From contig NZ_WVRN01000001.1 in the NCBI RefSeq assembly GCF_013112245.1, positions 2,670,501 to 2,734,500 on the forward strand: 64,000 nucleotides of DNA. The letters run 5' to 3'. Both the position numbers and the translations under genes were made by a program. A model generated the notes under the pieces. It saw only the letters and a list, made by a program, of their open reading frames with translations. It was not told the DNA's origin and searched no databases. The DNA comes from Ruegeria sp. HKCCD4315. Its GTDB lineage: Bacteria; Pseudomonadota; Alphaproteobacteria; Rhodobacterales; Rhodobacteraceae. Position 1 is the stretch's first letter, and every line of letters begins with the position of its first letter. Positions 9,319 to 17,846 of this stretch are shown one piece after another.

Positions 9319-9338
9319 TTTTATCGCTTTGATGAAAA
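9319..9338. promoter_or_regulatory. candidate LysR operator between HD oxygenase and LysR gene
   Basis: TTTTATC-GCTTT-GATGAAAA is an imperfect inverted repeat in an AT-rich 101-bp divergent gap, 13 bp before the LysR start. Position and symmetry fit an autoregulatory LysR site; no experimental support. Confidence 0.35.
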
Positions 9339-9350
9339 AATACTTTCAAT

Positions 9351-10184
9351 ATGCAAACCAAAGCTCTTGAGACATTTCTCTGTGTTGCCGAAACCGGTGG
9401 TTTCCACGCGGCGGCCCGTAAGTTGAACGTCACTCAGACAGCTGTCAGCGCGCGCATTCGCCTGATCGAAGAAGAAACCGGCAGGCCGTTGTTCACACGG
9501 GGTGCCGGGGGTACGGCTCTGACTGAATTCGGCCGGCAATTCAAACCTTATGCGGAACAGATGCTCTCTTTGTGGGCCTTTGCTTCGCACGATTTACCGA
9601 TGCAGGCCCAGAGCCGCCCGGCGCTGCGCTTGGGGGGGCAACTCAGCATTTGGGACCCATTGCTGGTGGACCTCGCAGTGCGCTTTGAACAGCGTTTTGA
9701 CAAACTGTTGTTGACGCTGAACTACGATCACGATCTCGACATGGTCGAAGCGGTGGCAACTCATGTGTTAGATGCAACCGTCACCCATGAAAAACCTACG
9801 GACCGGCGTGTCACATGGCGCGAATTGGAGCCTGAGGTTTTGTCATTGGTACAAACGCCGAAGAAAGACAACGCCGACGATGACCTGGTTTTCGTCAACC
9901 TTGAGCTGGGCGAGGTTTATCAGGATCACGTGAGATCCGCCGCACGACGAGCGTCCGGGCAAACGCTGTTTCTGGGCAATTGCATGATGGCGCTGCGATA
10001 TGTCCTGAAGCGTGGGGGATGTGGCTATTTCCCTGACTACGTCATTTCGGACCACCTCATCTCAGGCGAACTGGAACTAGTCAAAAACAGCGTCGCCTTG
10101 CCATTGCCGATGTATCTGGTTACGCGCAGTGAACAGCCCGAGTTTGACGAACTTCGCAGTTGTCTGGCGGATCTGCGCGCCTAA
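9351..10184 (+). CDS. LysR-family transcriptional regulator
   Basis: 277 aa. The N-terminal winged helix (KALETFLCVAETGGFHAAARKLNVTQTAVSARI) is typical LysR, followed by a periplasmic-binding-like effector domain. Divergent from the HD-domain oxygenase gene with a 101-bp shared regulatory gap, so that gene is the likely target. The 3' end overlaps the convergent lptF-like gene by 4 bp. Confidence 0.9.
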   Translation: MQTKALETFLCVAETGGFHAAARKLNVTQTAVSARIRLIEEETGRPLFTRGAGGTALTEFGRQFKPYAEQMLSLWAFASHDLPMQAQSRPALRLGGQLSIWDPLLVDLAVRFEQRFDKLLLTLNYDHDLDMVEAVATHVLDATVTHEKPTDRRVTWRELEPEVLSLVQTPKKDNADDDLVFVNLELGEVYQDHVRSAARRASGQTLFLGNCMMALRYVLKRGGCGYFPDYVISDHLISGELELVKNSVALPLPMYLVTRSEQPEFDELRSCLADLRA

Positions 10185-11320
10185 GCGGGTGTCGACATCA
10201 CTTTGTCTGAACGCGCTTGCTTGCGCAGAATAGGACGCCCCGCAATCAGCAGGAAGACGCCCGAAATCAACACCCCCATTATGGCGGGCAGATAGAGCAG
10301 AATCCAAAGCTTGGGATCATCTATGACGACCGGTGAAACAAAACCGCGAACACCTTCAAGCAGCACCAGAATGGTGAACGCACCCAGGATTTGCGGCCAA
10401 AGCCCGAACCGGGAAAAACTGCCCAGCATCAGTGTTGAATACCCAGCCAAGGCAACGGCGACACAGATAGCAATCCAGGAAAACCGCTGGTGCAGTTCTT
10501 CGACCAACTTGCCTTCGCTATACCCTTCGGCGGCGGAAATCTCAGCCCGGTTTTGGATAAGCTCATGCGTTGGAATGGCTTCCAGGCTGCGTTGGGCCAT
10601 CGGGCTGGAGTTGGTTAACTCTGATATGTCATAAGACGCATCCTGAAACAGGGTCGAAGACAACCGCCTCCCCTCTTTGGTCAGGCGCAGTGCTATGCCG
10701 TCGACCATAACAAGATGAATGCCCGTGTCATTGTTGACCAGATAAGCTGTGGCACTGGAATAGCTGACGGCGTTTTCCGGGTCACGTCGGTCCGAAACGA
10801 ATACCTCATGCAGTGTACCGTCCAGATCAATCTGACCGATATATACGGTGACACCTTCAGCGGGGTGCAGAAATTCGCCTTCGTTCAACAGCTGGGCCGT
10901 CACATCCCCCGCGACTTCGGCCTGTCGGATTTCCAACTGCTCGACCGAGGCAGGACGCAGGAAAACACTGATGGCCGCCATCATAAGCCCGGTAATCGCC
11001 CCAAACAGCACAACGGCACGCGCCAACCTGCGTGGGCTGGAGCCTGTGGCAAGCATTACCGCCAATTCACTTTCGCGGCTAAGACGGTTGGTGGCGTAAA
11101 CGGCAGCGGCGAACACTGCCATGGGCATGACCGTGCGGATCAGAGTTGGCAACGTCAGTGCGGTAAATTCGAGAAAGACCATTGCCGATTGCCCACCGCT
11201 GATCACACGGTCGAACAGGCTGACAGAGCGGGTGATCCAGAATACGCCCACCAGCACAAGGGTGAAAAAGCCGAACAGTATCAGCAATTGCCGCAGGAAA
11301 TATCCGTCAAAACGCGACAT
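10181..11320 (-). CDS. lptF: LptF-like lipopolysaccharide export permease (YjgP/YjgQ family)
   Basis: 379 aa from MSRFDGYFLRQ; the frame continues upstream but GAGG lies just before this ATG and family members begin at this point. N-terminal membrane helices (LLILFGFFTLVLVGVFWI, then two around VMPMAVFAAAVYATNRLS and VVLFGAITGLMMAAISVF), a periplasmic jellyroll-like middle, and three C-terminal helices match LptF/LptG. LptF works with LptG and LptB to move LPS from the inner membrane. No lptG, lptD or surA follows here, which is unusual because lptF and lptG are commonly adjacent; lptG may be elsewhere or this may be a paralogue. Confidence 0.82.
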   Translation of the reverse strand: MSRFDGYFLRQLLILFGFFTLVLVGVFWITRSVSLFDRVISGGQSAMVFLEFTALTLPTLIRTVMPMAVFAAAVYATNRLSRESELAVMLATGSSPRRLARAVVLFGAITGLMMAAISVFLRPASVEQLEIRQAEVAGDVTAQLLNEGEFLHPAEGVTVYIGQIDLDGTLHEVFVSDRRDPENAVSYSSATAYLVNNDTGIHLVMVDGIALRLTKEGRRLSSTLFQDASYDISELTNSSPMAQRSLEAIPTHELIQNRAEISAAEGYSEGKLVEELHQRFSWIAICVAVALAGYSTLMLGSFSRFGLWPQILGAFTILVLLEGVRGFVSPVVIDDPKLWILLYLPAIMGVLISGVFLLIAGRPILRKQARSDKVMSTPA

Positions 11321-11529
11321 GGGCCCTCGTGCATGTGTTTGTGTAATTGCAGCGGACACTAGGGCATTCCGTCGGCAGAGGGAACAGGGATCGGCAGCCT
11401 GCATCGCGGGATACGCGTGTTGCAATTTACTGTCAGCGACAACTGTCCTTCTTTTGGAAAGGCGAGGAATTTTGAAAAAATGACACTTCGTGGCAGATTT
11501 CACAGATTACTTGGAATGGAGTTTGAAGC

Positions 11530-12456
11530 ATGGCCCTGTTTTTTTCCCGCCGTACATACAATGCACAAAAGAAGAAATTCACCTTAAAGCCTGCCGCAAA
11601 GACCAGATACGTACACATCACCCAACAAAGCCCGGGGGGTAAAATTCGCAAAGGCAGCATCATCAAAAAAGCCAAATGGCTGGATCTGGTCCGCCAGGAA
11701 GGCGGAGACACTGACGTCCTGATCTATGTCCACGGGTTCAATACAAGCCAGAAGAGTATGCTGGACCGGCTGGCAAAAATTGAAAGCAATCTCAGGGCCG
11801 ACGGGTATAAGGGGGCGGTCGTCGCCTTTGACTGGCCCAGCGACGGATCGGTTCACGCCTACGACTCGGATCGTAACGATGCCAAGGCTGTAGCCCCACA
11901 TCTGGTCGGGGACGGGATTTTGCCGCTACTGGGAATGTCTCCTCGCCCTAAAGTACACCTCATCGCGCATTCCATGGGGGCTTTGGTTGTCCTGCGCGCA
12001 TTCTCGGACTTCGGGGATGCCGCCGGACCGGGAAACAAGGTCTGGTCGGCGGATCAGGTCGTGTTCGCGTCTGGTGATGTCGATGAAAAGTGGTTAGAAA
12101 AAGGCGCCTGGGGTGATCTGGTTCTGAAGAAGCGCAGCAAGCGGTTCACCAACTATTACAGCGGCAAAGACCAGGTTCTGGCCCTGGCCGGGGGGATTGT
12201 ACATGGCGGGCGTCAGCGGGCGGGGCGCATCGGGATGCCCAAACTGACCTCGAAAGGTCATTGGGATGTTTTTTGCGACCATCAATATTTGCGAGAGGTT
12301 CCCAAAGGTCAACGCAAGTTGATGAAATCTCATCGCTGGTGGTTCGACAGCAACGGGTTTTATAAGGACCTCGCCCTGACGATCGACGGTCATCCGGCAA
12401 AAACGATGCCAACCCGGCAAAAGACCAATATCGGAGATCAGGCATTGGTGGTCTGA
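11530..12456 (+). CDS. alpha/beta hydrolase, DUF900 family
   Basis: 308 aa, cytoplasmic (no signal peptide; basic N-terminus). The oxyanion block YVHGFNTS is at 67-73, and the nucleophile elbow AHSMGAL places the catalytic serine at S148. DUF900 proteins are esterase/lipase-like hydrolases of unknown substrate. It stands alone, divergent from lptF with a 209-bp gap, and no neighbour indicates its role. Confidence 0.82.
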   Translation: MALFFSRRTYNAQKKKFTLKPAAKTRYVHITQQSPGGKIRKGSIIKKAKWLDLVRQEGGDTDVLIYVHGFNTSQKSMLDRLAKIESNLRADGYKGAVVAFDWPSDGSVHAYDSDRNDAKAVAPHLVGDGILPLLGMSPRPKVHLIAHSMGALVVLRAFSDFGDAAGPGNKVWSADQVVFASGDVDEKWLEKGAWGDLVLKKRSKRFTNYYSGKDQVLALAGGIVHGGRQRAGRIGMPKLTSKGHWDVFCDHQYLREVPKGQRKLMKSHRWWFDSNGFYKDLALTIDGHPAKTMPTRQKTNIGDQALVV

Positions 12457-12514
12457 TCACTCGGTTGCCCAACCTCTCTTTGGGGCTGAAGCGCTGTCGC
12501 AAAGTTAACTGGAG

Positions 12515-12838
12515 ATGAACGACATATTTGCTGCGCGTTCACATGGCCACTGCATAATGTTCTATGCGGAGGTGGCCAATTCGCTTGCCACGTCCTTTTG
12601 CGAAACGGTTTTGACTGCTAGCGGAGCATTGACGCCCATGCATAAACCTTCAACACCAGAAGCTGCGGCACTACACGCCCATATATTGAAGAAGAGCGAC
12701 GCGGAATACGATATCGCAATGTGGGCCGCGTGTGCCTTGGCGGCACTTCATATGAAAAGAACTGATTTGTTTCAGGATTATCGGCAACTTTGGGCTCAGA
12801 AACTGGGGGCCGTGTCCCAGCCCGAGAAATCGGATTGA
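12515..12838 (+). CDS. small hypothetical protein
   Basis: Up to 107 aa; I do not recognise it. The conserved-looking part is the C-terminal two thirds (PEAAALHAHILKKSDAEYDIAMWAACALAALHM). The first ATG has GGAG directly against it, which is poor; an ATG at 12638 with GGAG 12 bp upstream would give a 66-aa protein and may be the real start. No signal peptide or clear membrane segment. Coding status is uncertain. Confidence 0.4.
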   Translation: MNDIFAARSHGHCIMFYAEVANSLATSFCETVLTASGALTPMHKPSTPEAAALHAHILKKSDAEYDIAMWAACALAALHMKRTDLFQDYRQLWAQKLGAVSQPEKSD

Positions 12839-12966
12839 CTTCAAACTCTGCGGAAAAGTTCTGAAACTCGCCCCAGACCGCCGACGGTGTCTATACTTAG
12901 GTCACGTGCACAGAACTCGCGTGGGCTGCATACACACCCCGGTCAGGTTCTCGCTTGGAATAAAAA

Positions 12967-13042
12967 TGGCAGGGGCAGCAGGGTTCGAACCCGCGACCTA
13001 CGGTTTTGGAGACCGTCGCTCTACCAACTGAGCTATACCCCT
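12967..13042 (-). tRNA. trnW: tRNA-Trp (anticodon CCA)
   Basis: 76 nt on the minus strand with an encoded CCA end. The acceptor stem AGGGGTA pairs with TGCCCCT (one G-U), the D arm contains AGCTCAGTTGGTAGAGC, the anticodon loop is CTCCAAA with anticodon CCA, and the T arm is GCGGGTTCGAACCCTGC. No secE or nusG follows it, although tRNA-Trp often precedes them in bacteria; the 128 bp downstream hold nothing I can call. Confidence 0.97.
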
Positions 13043-13184
13043 GTGGTGAGCACCCAGATATGCCAGCCGCGCGGCGGACTCAAGAGGCTTTTTCAGATTC
13101 CACACCACTATCTGATCCGACAAACAAGTTGCGCAAAATGTGCAGTGCGCTAAGACAAGGTCCGGTCAGCAAAAGGAAGCCCGT

Positions 13185-13889
13185 GTGAACCTCCGCAAGA
13201 AGATCGCAGACAGCGAAGTTGTGCTGAACTGGGTGGCACGACGGATCGCCAGCTATATTAGATGGGTTAACCGCAACACGCGCTGGCAACGCATCGGGTA
13301 TGAAGAACTGGACCAACTGGCTGAACAGGGCGAGCCGGTCATTGTTGTCCTGTGGCACCAGCGGTTGGCGCAGTCCCCGTATTTCTTTCCACTGGACAAA
13401 GGCAGGATCTGTTCGATCACGTCCGCAGCCCGCGCCGGCAGCATGGTGGGCCGGGTGCAGGAACAGTTCGGTATGGACACAATCGCCATGTCCAGCCACA
13501 AGCGGCACGTGGCCCTGTCGCGTGAAGTGCTTGGTAAGATGAAGCAGGGTATTTCCATCGGCATTGCTGCGGATGGGCCGCGCGGGCCTGAACGAGTGCT
13601 GTCGACTGTACCTCTGGTCTGGGCGCGTACATCGGGCAAACGGGTATTTGGCATCACCTTTTCTGCGAAACACGGGCGCGAGGCCGGTACATGGGACCGC
13701 CTGCTGATGCCACGCCCCTGGCGCAACGAAGGGGTATTTTTGTGCCGCGAATGGACCGAAACGGTGCCACGCAAAGCCAGTGAAGAAGAGTTTGAGGCCC
13801 TGCGCCTGAGCCTTGAGCAGCACATGAATGACATCACGGCAGAAGCCGACCGAATGGTGGGGCGTGAGCCTTGGTCGCCTGATGTCTAA
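13185..13889 (+). CDS. lysophospholipid acyltransferase family protein (DUF374)
   Basis: 234 aa from a GTG (VNLRKKIADSEVV) with AAAAGGAAG 5 bp upstream; the frame is open further upstream without a good start. Motifs of the DUF374/LPLAT family are present: VLWHQRLAQSP near residue 65 and IGIAADGPRGPERV near 130. Members are membrane-associated acyltransferases, some resembling KDO/lipid A acylation enzymes. The 3' end overlaps the convergent MoaD-like gene by 4 bp. Confidence 0.83.
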   Translation: MNLRKKIADSEVVLNWVARRIASYIRWVNRNTRWQRIGYEELDQLAEQGEPVIVVLWHQRLAQSPYFFPLDKGRICSITSAARAGSMVGRVQEQFGMDTIAMSSHKRHVALSREVLGKMKQGISIGIAADGPRGPERVLSTVPLVWARTSGKRVFGITFSAKHGREAGTWDRLLMPRPWRNEGVFLCREWTETVPRKASEEEFEALRLSLEQHMNDITAEADRMVGREPWSPDV

Positions 13890-14131
13890 CCGCCCCTAAG
13901 GCGTTGCATCAGATAGACTTCGCTGCCCTCGGGGATTGGTTCCGTAAGCCCGGTGGCAATGACGCGCCCGTCAATCGCGATAGAGACCCCCGCATCGATG
14001 GGGGCTTGCAATTGCGGGTGGGCCTGAACCAACGCCCGCAAAAGTTCGCCGGTGGTTTTGGCCTCGACCTCCACCACCTGTTGGCCCCCGGTCAATGACC
14101 GGAGGCCGGACCAAAGGTGGACCTCAACCAT
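13886..14131 (-). CDS. ThiS/MoaD-like sulfur-carrier protein
   Basis: 81 aa, ubiquitin-like beta-grasp: VEVHLWSGLRSLTGG at the start and a C-terminal RLRGG, where the terminal di-glycine is adenylated and thiocarboxylated in MoaD and ThiS. It overlaps the end of the molybdenum hydroxylase large subunit by 8 bp and is the last gene of that operon. A dedicated sulfur carrier for cofactor synthesis or sulfuration of this hydroxylase is plausible. The housekeeping MoaD is probably elsewhere. Confidence 0.78.
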   Translation of the reverse strand: MVEVHLWSGLRSLTGGQQVVEVEAKTTGELLRALVQAHPQLQAPIDAGVSIAIDGRVIATGLTEPIPEGSEVYLMQRLRGG

Positions 14132-16379
14132 TGTCCTTGAGCGCAGCCAGAATGCGCGGTGGTGACATGGGCAGTTGCTTCAACCGCACGCCAGCCGCGT
14201 TGGACACAGCGTTCGCAATAGCAGCCAATGGCGGCACGATGCCTGTCTCACCCACGCCGCGCACACCAAACGGGTGGCCGGGGTTGGGCACTTCGACAAT
14301 CACCGTGTCAATCATCGGCAGGTCGCTGGCAACGGGAATGCGATAGTCGAGGAAGATCGAGTTCTGCAAGCGCCCGTCCTCGCCATAAATGTATTCCTCG
14401 TTCAGCGCCCAACCGATGCCTTGTGCGGCTCCACCCTGGAATTGACCCTCAACATAGGTCGGGTGGATCGCTTTACCGGCGTCCTGAATGACCGTGTAAC
14501 GGGTGATAGAGGTCTTGCCGGTTTCAGGATCGACTTCGGCATCGACAATATGAGTGCCAAAAGACACGCCCGCACCTTCCGGGGTGGCTTCAAAGTGACC
14601 CGAGATCGGGCCGCCGGTTGACCCCATACCCGCAGTGATGTCGGCCAGCGGCATCGGATCGAAATCGCCTGCATTGGGGCCTGAAGGCACCGCGCAACCG
14701 TCTTCCCATTTCACCGCATCAACCGGGATGCCCCACTTGGCCGCCGCGCGTTCGCATAGTTTCTCGACCGCATGTTTTGCGGCTTTGATCGTGGCCAGAC
14801 CCGAGGCATAGGTCACGCGCGAGCCGTGGCTCACGTCGTTGTAACCCAGTGTCGCGGTGTCGGCGACGGTGACACGGATGTTCTCATAGGCAATGCCCAG
14901 AACCTCGGCCGCCATCAGCGCCATCGACGCGCGCGACCCGCCAATGTCAGGCGTTCCGACCATCAGCTGGGCCGAGCCATCCTCAGACAGGGCCAAAGAT
15001 ACGCTGGTCTCACCACCATGGTTGAACCAGAACCCGCAGGAAATCCCCCGCCCCTGCCCCGGTTTCAGCGGTGCTGCGTAATGCGGATGCGCCTTGGCAG
15101 CCTCAAGCGTTTCCACCAGACCGATGCGTTCATAGGTCGGGCCATAGCTGGCCTTAGTCCCTTCATGGGCGGCGTTTTTCAGGCGCACGTCGACGGGGTC
15201 GAGACCCAGCTTGTTGCACAGCTCATCGATGACCGATTCAACCGCAAACGCCCCCATCGGCGCACCCGGTGCCCGGTAGGCCGCCTGCTTGGGCCGGTTC
15301 GACATCACGTCATAGCCAATTTGCTTGACGTTGGTCAGGTTATAAGGCGCAAAGGCGCACATGGCGGTCATGTCGCCCGGTGCGCCGGGGAACGCCCCAC
15401 CCTGCAGGCGGAACACGCCTTGTGCTGCCGAAATCGTACCGTCCTTCTTCATCCCGATCTTTACGTCCATCGATGCGGAAGACGTCGGACCGGTTGCTCG
15501 GAATACCTCGGATCGCGTCATGACGATCTTAACCGGACGATTGGCCTTGCGGCTCAGCGCCAGTGCAACAGGTTCAATGAAAACTGTGGTTTTGCCACCA
15601 AACCCCCCGCCAATTTCAGACGCGGTGACACGCAGTTGCGAGGTTTCGATGCCCAGCAACGCGGCACAGGTTTTCTGCGCAATCCAGTGGCCTTGCGTTG
15701 TGCACCACAGTTCGCCCTTGCCGTCATTACCCAACATGCCCAGACAGGCGTGCGGTTCGATATAACCCTGGTGGGTCGCCTCGGTCACAAAGCTGTCTTC
15801 GATCACCAGATCGGCCTCGGCAAATCCGGCCTCGACATCGCCGTGACCGCTTTCATGGTAGCGGACCACGTTGGGGTGCATCCCTTCGGGTACGGAATAG
15901 TCTGCCGCGCCTTCGCGGATGATAGGTGCGTCCGAAGCCATTGCCTTGTCCACGTCGGTGACATGGGGCAGTACTTCGTATTCGACCTCGATCAGCTTGA
16001 GCGCATCACGGGCCGCCAGCGCAGATGTCGCCGCCACGGCAGCTACCGCGTGACCGTCATAAAGCGCCTTCTCACCAGCCATGACGTTTTCCAGAACATT
16101 CCAGAACTCGCCTTCCAGCCCCGGCTTGAAGGGCACGTCCGCAAAATCCGCACGGGTCACAACGGCTTTGACATCCTTATGAGCCTCGGCCTTTGACGTA
16201 TCGATCTTCACAATCCGTGCATGGGCGTGAGGAGAGCGCAGAACAGCGCCGTGCAACATTCCAGGTGCCGAAATATCCGCGCCGAACTTGGCACGGCCTG
16301 TAACCTTGTCCAGACCGTCAGGGCGGTTTGGGCGAGTGCCCACAAATGTGAAACCTGATTTACGATCGTCCAGAGCCAT
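14124..16379 (-). CDS. molybdenum hydroxylase large subunit (xanthine dehydrogenase/aldehyde oxidase family)
   Basis: 751 aa. Molybdopterin-binding blocks are visible (GGGFGGKT, AYRAPGAPMGAFAVES, GSRVTYASG, QGGAAQGIGWAL), and the catalytic base is E711 in GVGETGIVPP. The CO dehydrogenase active-site loop (AYRCSFR) is not present, so this is not a form I CODH; the AYRAPG loop is closer to hydroxybenzoyl-CoA reductase, isoquinoline or nicotinate type enzymes. The substrate is unknown. It forms a heterotrimer with the FeS and FAD subunits encoded just upstream, with stop and start sharing one base. Confidence 0.9.
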   Translation of the reverse strand: MALDDRKSGFTFVGTRPNRPDGLDKVTGRAKFGADISAPGMLHGAVLRSPHAHARIVKIDTSKAEAHKDVKAVVTRADFADVPFKPGLEGEFWNVLENVMAGEKALYDGHAVAAVAATSALAARDALKLIEVEYEVLPHVTDVDKAMASDAPIIREGAADYSVPEGMHPNVVRYHESGHGDVEAGFAEADLVIEDSFVTEATHQGYIEPHACLGMLGNDGKGELWCTTQGHWIAQKTCAALLGIETSQLRVTASEIGGGFGGKTTVFIEPVALALSRKANRPVKIVMTRSEVFRATGPTSSASMDVKIGMKKDGTISAAQGVFRLQGGAFPGAPGDMTAMCAFAPYNLTNVKQIGYDVMSNRPKQAAYRAPGAPMGAFAVESVIDELCNKLGLDPVDVRLKNAAHEGTKASYGPTYERIGLVETLEAAKAHPHYAAPLKPGQGRGISCGFWFNHGGETSVSLALSEDGSAQLMVGTPDIGGSRASMALMAAEVLGIAYENIRVTVADTATLGYNDVSHGSRVTYASGLATIKAAKHAVEKLCERAAAKWGIPVDAVKWEDGCAVPSGPNAGDFDPMPLADITAGMGSTGGPISGHFEATPEGAGVSFGTHIVDAEVDPETGKTSITRYTVIQDAGKAIHPTYVEGQFQGGAAQGIGWALNEEYIYGEDGRLQNSIFLDYRIPVASDLPMIDTVIVEVPNPGHPFGVRGVGETGIVPPLAAIANAVSNAAGVRLKQLPMSPPRILAALKDNG

Positions 16380-16858
16380 TACGACGCCTCCCGCATCTCA
16401 GCCGCCGTATCCATCACGGCGCGAATGATCTTGTCATACCCGGTGCAGCGGCACAGGTTGCCTGCCAGCCAATACCGGGTTTCCTCTTCGGTCGGGTTCG
16501 GGTTTTTCTCCAGCAGCGACTTGGCCGCCACCAGAATACCCGGAGTACAGATACCACACTGCAAAGCAGCGTATTCGATCATCTTCTTTTGCAGCGGATG
16601 CAGAACGTCGCCGTCTGCAATGCCTTCGACGGTTTCGATTTGCCTACCCTCGGCCTCGACGCCCAGCATCAGGCAAGAACAGACCAGACGGCCATCAACG
16701 GTGACGGAACACGCACCGCAATCCCCGGTGCCGCAGCCCTCTTTCGCGCCGGTCAGGTTCAGCTTGTCGCGCAGACAATCCAGCAAAGTTTCGCGCGGGT
16801 CACAAAGGTATTCAACCGTGTCCCCGTTCACGGTAGTGGATACGTGGAGCTTGCTCAT
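16379..16858 (-). CDS. molybdenum hydroxylase small subunit, two [2Fe-2S] clusters
   Basis: 159 aa from MSKLHVSTT. The plant-ferredoxin-like cluster is held by C42, C47, C50 and C62 (GCGTGDCGAC then CSC), and the second by C101, C104, C136 and C138 (QCGICTPG, LCRCTG). It passes electrons from the molybdenum centre to the FAD subunit. The ATG overlaps the FAD gene's stop by 4 bp, so translation is coupled. Confidence 0.94.
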   Translation of the reverse strand: MSKLHVSTTVNGDTVEYLCDPRETLLDCLRDKLNLTGAKEGCGTGDCGACSVTVDGRLVCSCLMLGVEAEGRQIETVEGIADGDVLHPLQKKMIEYAALQCGICTPGILVAAKSLLEKNPNPTEEETRYWLAGNLCRCTGYDKIIRAVMDTAAEMREAS

Positions 16859-17721
16859 GCGTTTTCTCCCTTTGCGCGGGTATAGGCGATTTTCGCGGCG
16901 CGCTTGGCCAGAACGCCAGCCACCTCGGTTCGGAATGCGATCGTGCCGCGTTTGTCGTCGATCGGATTGCAGGCGGCAGAGGCAGCAGCAGCCAGCGCAT
17001 CCAGCGCGGCATCGTCCAGCGTGCTGCCGATCAGGGCTTTCGCGCAATCTTCCACCAGCAGAACCGTGGGGGCAACCGCCCCCAAAGACACCCGAGCTTC
17101 GACGATGGTGTCTCCGTCCAGACGCAAGCTTACGCCGACGCCAACAACGGCGATGTCCATTTCCGTACGCGGGATGAATCGAAGATAGGCATCACCTGCG
17201 CTGTCGCCCCGAGCAGGAATATGGACGGCCGAGATGACCTCGCCCTTCGTCAGTGCGGTTTTGCCAGGGCCAGTGGGGATATCCTCGACTGCAACCTCAC
17301 GGGTGCCATCCGGGCCGGTGACCGTGACCGTCACACCCGCTGCAACCATCGCTGGCACGGAATCAGCCGCCGGAGACCCGTTGCACAAATTGCCGGTCAA
17401 AGTTGCGCGCCCCTGCACCTGGGTGGATCCGATCAGGTCCATCGCCTCAACCACGCCGGGCCAATCTTTGCCCAGATCAGGATGCTCGCTCATCTCGGCA
17501 CCGGTTGCGGCCACACCAAGCGTCCAGCTGCCATCGGCATTGCGGGTGATGTCGTGTACACCGTTGATTTTCTTGATGTCGATCAGCGTATCGGGTGTCA
17601 CCAGTTCCGAGCGTAACTGCACCAAAACATCGGTGCCACCCGCCAGAAACCGTGTAATACCCGTCGCATTTGAAGCCAGAGCCGAAGCTTCGGCAAAGCT
17701 GGCGGGGCTGTGATAATCCAT
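16855..17721 (-). CDS. molybdenum hydroxylase medium subunit, FAD-binding
   Basis: 288 aa, CoxM/HcrB-like. The N-terminal FAD-binding half has FLAGGTDVLVQLRS and GSTQVQGRATLTGNLCNGSPAAD, and the C-terminal half is the CO dehydrogenase flavoprotein-type domain. It reoxidises the iron-sulfur subunit by passing electrons to an acceptor that is not evident from the sequence. First gene of the four-gene hydroxylase cluster, 125 bp after the reductive dehalogenase on the same strand; the gap shows no clear terminator, so they may share a transcript. Confidence 0.92.
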   Translation of the reverse strand: MDYHSPASFAEASALASNATGITRFLAGGTDVLVQLRSELVTPDTLIDIKKINGVHDITRNADGSWTLGVAATGAEMSEHPDLGKDWPGVVEAMDLIGSTQVQGRATLTGNLCNGSPAADSVPAMVAAGVTVTVTGPDGTREVAVEDIPTGPGKTALTKGEVISAVHIPARGDSAGDAYLRFIPRTEMDIAVVGVGVSLRLDGDTIVEARVSLGAVAPTVLLVEDCAKALIGSTLDDAALDALAAAASAACNPIDDKRGTIAFRTEVAGVLAKRAAKIAYTRAKGENA

Positions 17722-17846
17722 GAAGCTACCTCGTACCTGTTGATCAGGGATATCTGGGTTCGGGGCGACGTTAATTCACCCCTCGTCCGGCGTCCATGGG
17801 CCGAGCGACCAAAATTCAAATTCCAGATGTCGCTTTTAGGAAGGGT

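Noticed and set aside
12839..13042. tRNA-Trp/secE/nusG arrangement or tRNA-associated island
   Set aside because: No secE or nusG follows, and no integrase or direct repeat of the tRNA end is visible.
14772..16196. Long open frame on the plus strand opposite the hydroxylase large subunit
   Set aside because: It is antisense to a well-supported gene, has Arg/Gly/His-rich shadow composition and no family motifs.
14124..17721. Call of aerobic CO dehydrogenase (coxMSL)
   Set aside because: The large subunit lacks the AYRCSFR active-site loop of form I CODH and has AYRAPG, so only the broader molybdenum hydroxylase family is supported.
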